Part shown: in pieces, positions 5,195 through 7,083 of the stretch | Layout: each line of letters opens with the position of its first letter | How positions within the stretch are numbered: position 1 is the first letter of the stretch | Assembly (NCBI GenBank): GCA_023417955.1 | Contig: JAEZDW010000406.1 | Location: forward strand, 1 to 7,083 | Direction of reading: 5' to 3' | From: Bacteroidota bacterium | Lineage (GTDB): Bacteria > Bacteroidota > Bacteroidia > Cytophagales > Cyclobacteriaceae | DNA length: 7,083 nucleotides | Translations under genes and position numbers: made by a program | The notes under the pieces: generated by a model | The model's input: only the letters and a program-made list of their open reading frames with translations | What the model was told of the DNA's origin: nothing | Database searches by the model: none

Positions 5195-7083
5195 ATGTTG
5201 CTCTCGCGCCGGACATTTTTGGTATGTCTGTTTATTCTGCTCGGCCACGCGCTTATGGCCCAGCGCGTCGGGTTTCTGCTGGGCACTTTCGTCAGCGATC
5301 GCTGGTATCTCGATCAAAAACTATTCTCCGAACGCATTACAGAATTAGGCGGGAAGACCATCATGGAACTGGCATACGAACACGAAGGCCAGGTTGCGAT
5401 GGCAAAGAAACTTATCGCGGATGGAATCGACGTGCTTGTAATGGTTCCGCTTGACGGCGAAAGGGCCGCCGAAGTTGCTGCCATGTGCAAAGAAGCCGGG
5501 ATACCGTTGATTTCCTATGACCGGCTCGTCGTCAGCAAGTACGTTGATTATTATATCTCATACGACAACGAAGAAGTAGGGCGTATGCAGGGACGGTATT
5601 TCGCCGAGCGAATGCCGAAAGGGAAGTACGTATTACTTAACGGCCCGCCTTCGGATAATAACGCCATCCTGCTGCGCAAAGGCCTGATGGGAGTACTGAA
5701 ACCATATATCGACAAGGGTGACATCACTGTAATTGCAGATCATACGCAGAAGAACTGGAGTGAAATCGCGGCCTATGAATTCGGCAGCCATTACTTTGCA
5801 AAAGGGAATCAGGCCCCCGACGTCGTCATTGCCGGCAACGATGCTCTCGCCAACGGGTTCATTCAGGCAATGCCCGGTGAACTTCGCGGCAAGGTTCAGG
5901 TGTGTGGTCAGGATGCCGACCTGAGCGCGATCCGCAACATCATCAGCGGGAGCCAGGCGATGACAATATACAAACCCATAAAAGTGCTGGCACATACTGC
6001 CGCAGAGATCGCGATGGATCTGGCTGCGGGTAAGACCGTAGAAGCTGAAACGCTTTTTACGCGTGGTGATGTGACGGTGAAGACAACATTGTTGCGGCCA
6101 CGACTTGTAGACAAATCAAATTATAGCGAAACCGTTGTTAAAGACGGCCACCTGGCTATGTCTGAAGCTTATCACAATGTGGGGCAGGTATTCGAGGCTG
6201 AACGCCACCGCATTCAGCTCGCGCTCCTGCAGAAGGAGAAAGCCCTGGAAGCGGAGCAACAAATCAATGTCCGGAACACGTTCCTGGGGATTATTTGCCT
6301 GTTCATCCTCTCATTCGCAGGTCTCTGTTATACCATCTATCAGAAACAAAATGACAACAAACTGCTCAATGAGCAGAAGTCCCTGGTTGAGAAAAAAAAC
6401 GATGAACTCGTTGCGATGAATGAAGAGCTGCAGAGCCTGAATGAAAAGCTCCACCAACAAAAAGAAGAAATCAGCGAACAGCATGACGCGATTGCGCTTC
6501 AAAATAAGAAACTCGCCGAGGTGAACGCTATCATTGGTTTGCAGAAAGATGAGATTCAACACCAGAATGCACGCCTCGAGCAGGAAGTCGAGAAACGCAC
6601 GGCGGAGTTGGTACAACATATCCGACAACTTGAGCAATACTCCTTCGTCACTGCGCATAACTTGCGGGCCCCCGTTGCGCGGATCATCGGCTTATGCCAG
6701 CTGATACAAATGCAGGATTGCGATTCATCGGAAACTCGCGGTATCATCGACCGGTTGGCTACGTCAAGCCAGGAACTCGATCTCGTATTCCGCGAACTGA
6801 GTACAATACTTGACATACGTACCTTCTCAATGGAAATCTTTTCACCTGTGAACCTCGCTGAGGAAGTTGCAGGTGTCTTGAGTAACCTGCAGGACGAGGT
6901 CGATCAGGCCAAAGCCAGTGTGCGAACCAACTTTGAAGAAGTGTCGGTGATCATGTCGATCCGGCCTTACATCAAAAGCATTTTGTTTAACCTCATCAGC
7001 AACGCCCTCAAGTATCGTCACCCGGAACGGCAGCCACAGGTTTGTATTTCATCGCAGCGTCAGGATTCAGGCGTCCTCATCAC
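5195..7083 (+). CDS. Sensor histidine kinase with an N-terminal XylF-like (D-xylose-binding) periplasmic domain, 3' end outside window
   Basis: The frame stays open to the right edge, giving 629 residues. Residues 1-22 are a signal peptide with a cleavage site after ALMA. Residues 24-324 form a full periplasmic sugar-binding domain that matches E. coli XylF, as I remember it, along its whole length. Shared blocks are DRW (35-37), YDR (108-110), ISYDNEEVG (121-129), SDNNA (153-157), Trp188, GNDA (214-217), GQDAD (238-242), IYKP (258-261) and VKDG (315-318). Residues 325-358 look helical, 363-383 are a membrane helix, and about 386-480 a heptad-rich coiled coil. The dimerisation helix follows, with H-box AHNLRAP and phospho-accepting His488. 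The ATPase domain begins near 590 with N-box NLISNALKY (Asn599, Asn603), and the rest is cut off. It should bind a pentose or similar sugar outside the membrane and signal to the kinase inside. A response regulator, or a fused receiver, may lie beyond the edge. The ATG at 5195 is chosen for its signal peptide; there is no Shine-Dalgarno motif. Confidence 0.93.
   Translation, partial: MLLSRRTFLVCLFILLGHALMAQRVGFLLGTFVSDRWYLDQKLFSERITELGGKTIMELAYEHEGQVAMAKKLIADGIDVLVMVPLDGERAAEVAAMCKEAGIPLISYDRLVVSKYVDYYISYDNEEVGRMQGRYFAERMPKGKYVLLNGPPSDNNAILLRKGLMGVLKPYIDKGDITVIADHTQKNWSEIAAYEFGSHYFAKGNQAPDVVIAGNDALANGFIQAMPGELRGKVQVCGQDADLSAIRNIISGSQAMTIYKPIKVLAHTAAEIAMDLAAGKTVEAETLFTRGDVTVKTTLLRPRLVDKSNYSETVVKDGHLAMSEAYHNVGQVFEAERHRIQLALLQKEKALEAEQQINVRNTFLGIICLFILSFAGLCYTIYQKQNDNKLLNEQKSLVEKKNDELVAMNEELQSLNEKLHQQKEEISEQHDAIALQNKKLAEVNAIIGLQKDEIQHQNARLEQEVEKRTAELVQHIRQLEQYSFVTAHNLRAPVARIIGLCQLIQMQDCDSSETRGIIDRLATSSQELDLVFRELSTILDIRTFSMEIFSPVNLAEEVAGVLSNLQDEVDQAKASVRTNFEEVSVIMSIRPYIKSILFNLISNALKYRHPERQPQVCISSQRQDSGVLI

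Noticed and set aside
5142..5454. Two overlapping plus-strand open frames starting at 5142 and 5224
   Set aside because: They are in other frames than the sensor kinase gene, whose signal peptide and XylF-like domain occupy the same bases. Their products are low-complexity and unrecognisable.
5633..6816. Several minus-strand open frames of 68-120 codons within the kinase gene
   Set aside because: All are antisense to conserved XylF-like, coiled-coil or kinase sequence and show no domain of their own.
1..7083. Search by eye for tRNA genes, CRISPR repeats, insertion sequences, long repeats and phage genes
   Set aside because: No cloverleaf-like region, regularly spaced repeats, transposase motifs or terminal inverted repeats were seen; nearly all of the window is explained by four genes and short gaps.

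Overview
The window looks like chromosomal DNA from a member of the phylum Bacteroidota, probably an environmental lineage near the Cytophagia or Chitinophagia. Four things point there. The histidine kinase has an H-box of the form AHNLRAPVARI, common in that phylum. The AraC regulator carries a receiver plus AraC output like the C-terminal half of Bacteroidetes hybrid two-component systems. The M16 lipoprotein belongs to the Bacteroidetes branch with an insertion inside the catalytic domain. Start codons mostly lack Shine-Dalgarno motifs and sit behind A/T-rich leaders. The genus cannot be named from this sequence.

Layout. Positions 1-354 (minus strand) hold the first 118 codons of a YjbQ/UPF0047 family gene that runs off the left edge. 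A 203-base divergent intergenic region follows. Positions 558-1751 (plus) encode a membrane-anchored AraC-type regulator whose receiver domain has lost its phosphoacceptor aspartate. A small hairpin terminator lies directly after it. Positions 1921-4929 (plus) encode a 1002-residue M16 (insulinase-like) zinc metalloprotease lipoprotein, closed by a strong intrinsic terminator at 4952-4983. After a 265-base gap, a plus-strand gene starts at 5195 and runs off the right edge without a stop. Its 629 visible residues are a complete D-xylose-binding-protein-like (XylF-like) periplasmic domain joined to one membrane helix, a long coiled coil and a histidine kinase core.

How the genes relate. The plus-strand genes are separated by terminators and gaps of 169 and 265 bases, so three independent transcription units are more likely than one operon. 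The shared theme is signalling across the envelope: a sugar-type sensor kinase and a membrane-tethered DNA-binding protein that probably cannot be phosphorylated in the usual way. Neither has its usual partner in the window, and no functional link between them can be shown here. The protease and the YjbQ gene look like ordinary neighbours.

No tRNA, rRNA, CRISPR array, insertion sequence or other mobile element was seen. The most interesting objects are the XylF-kinase fusion and the pseudo-receiver AraC protein.
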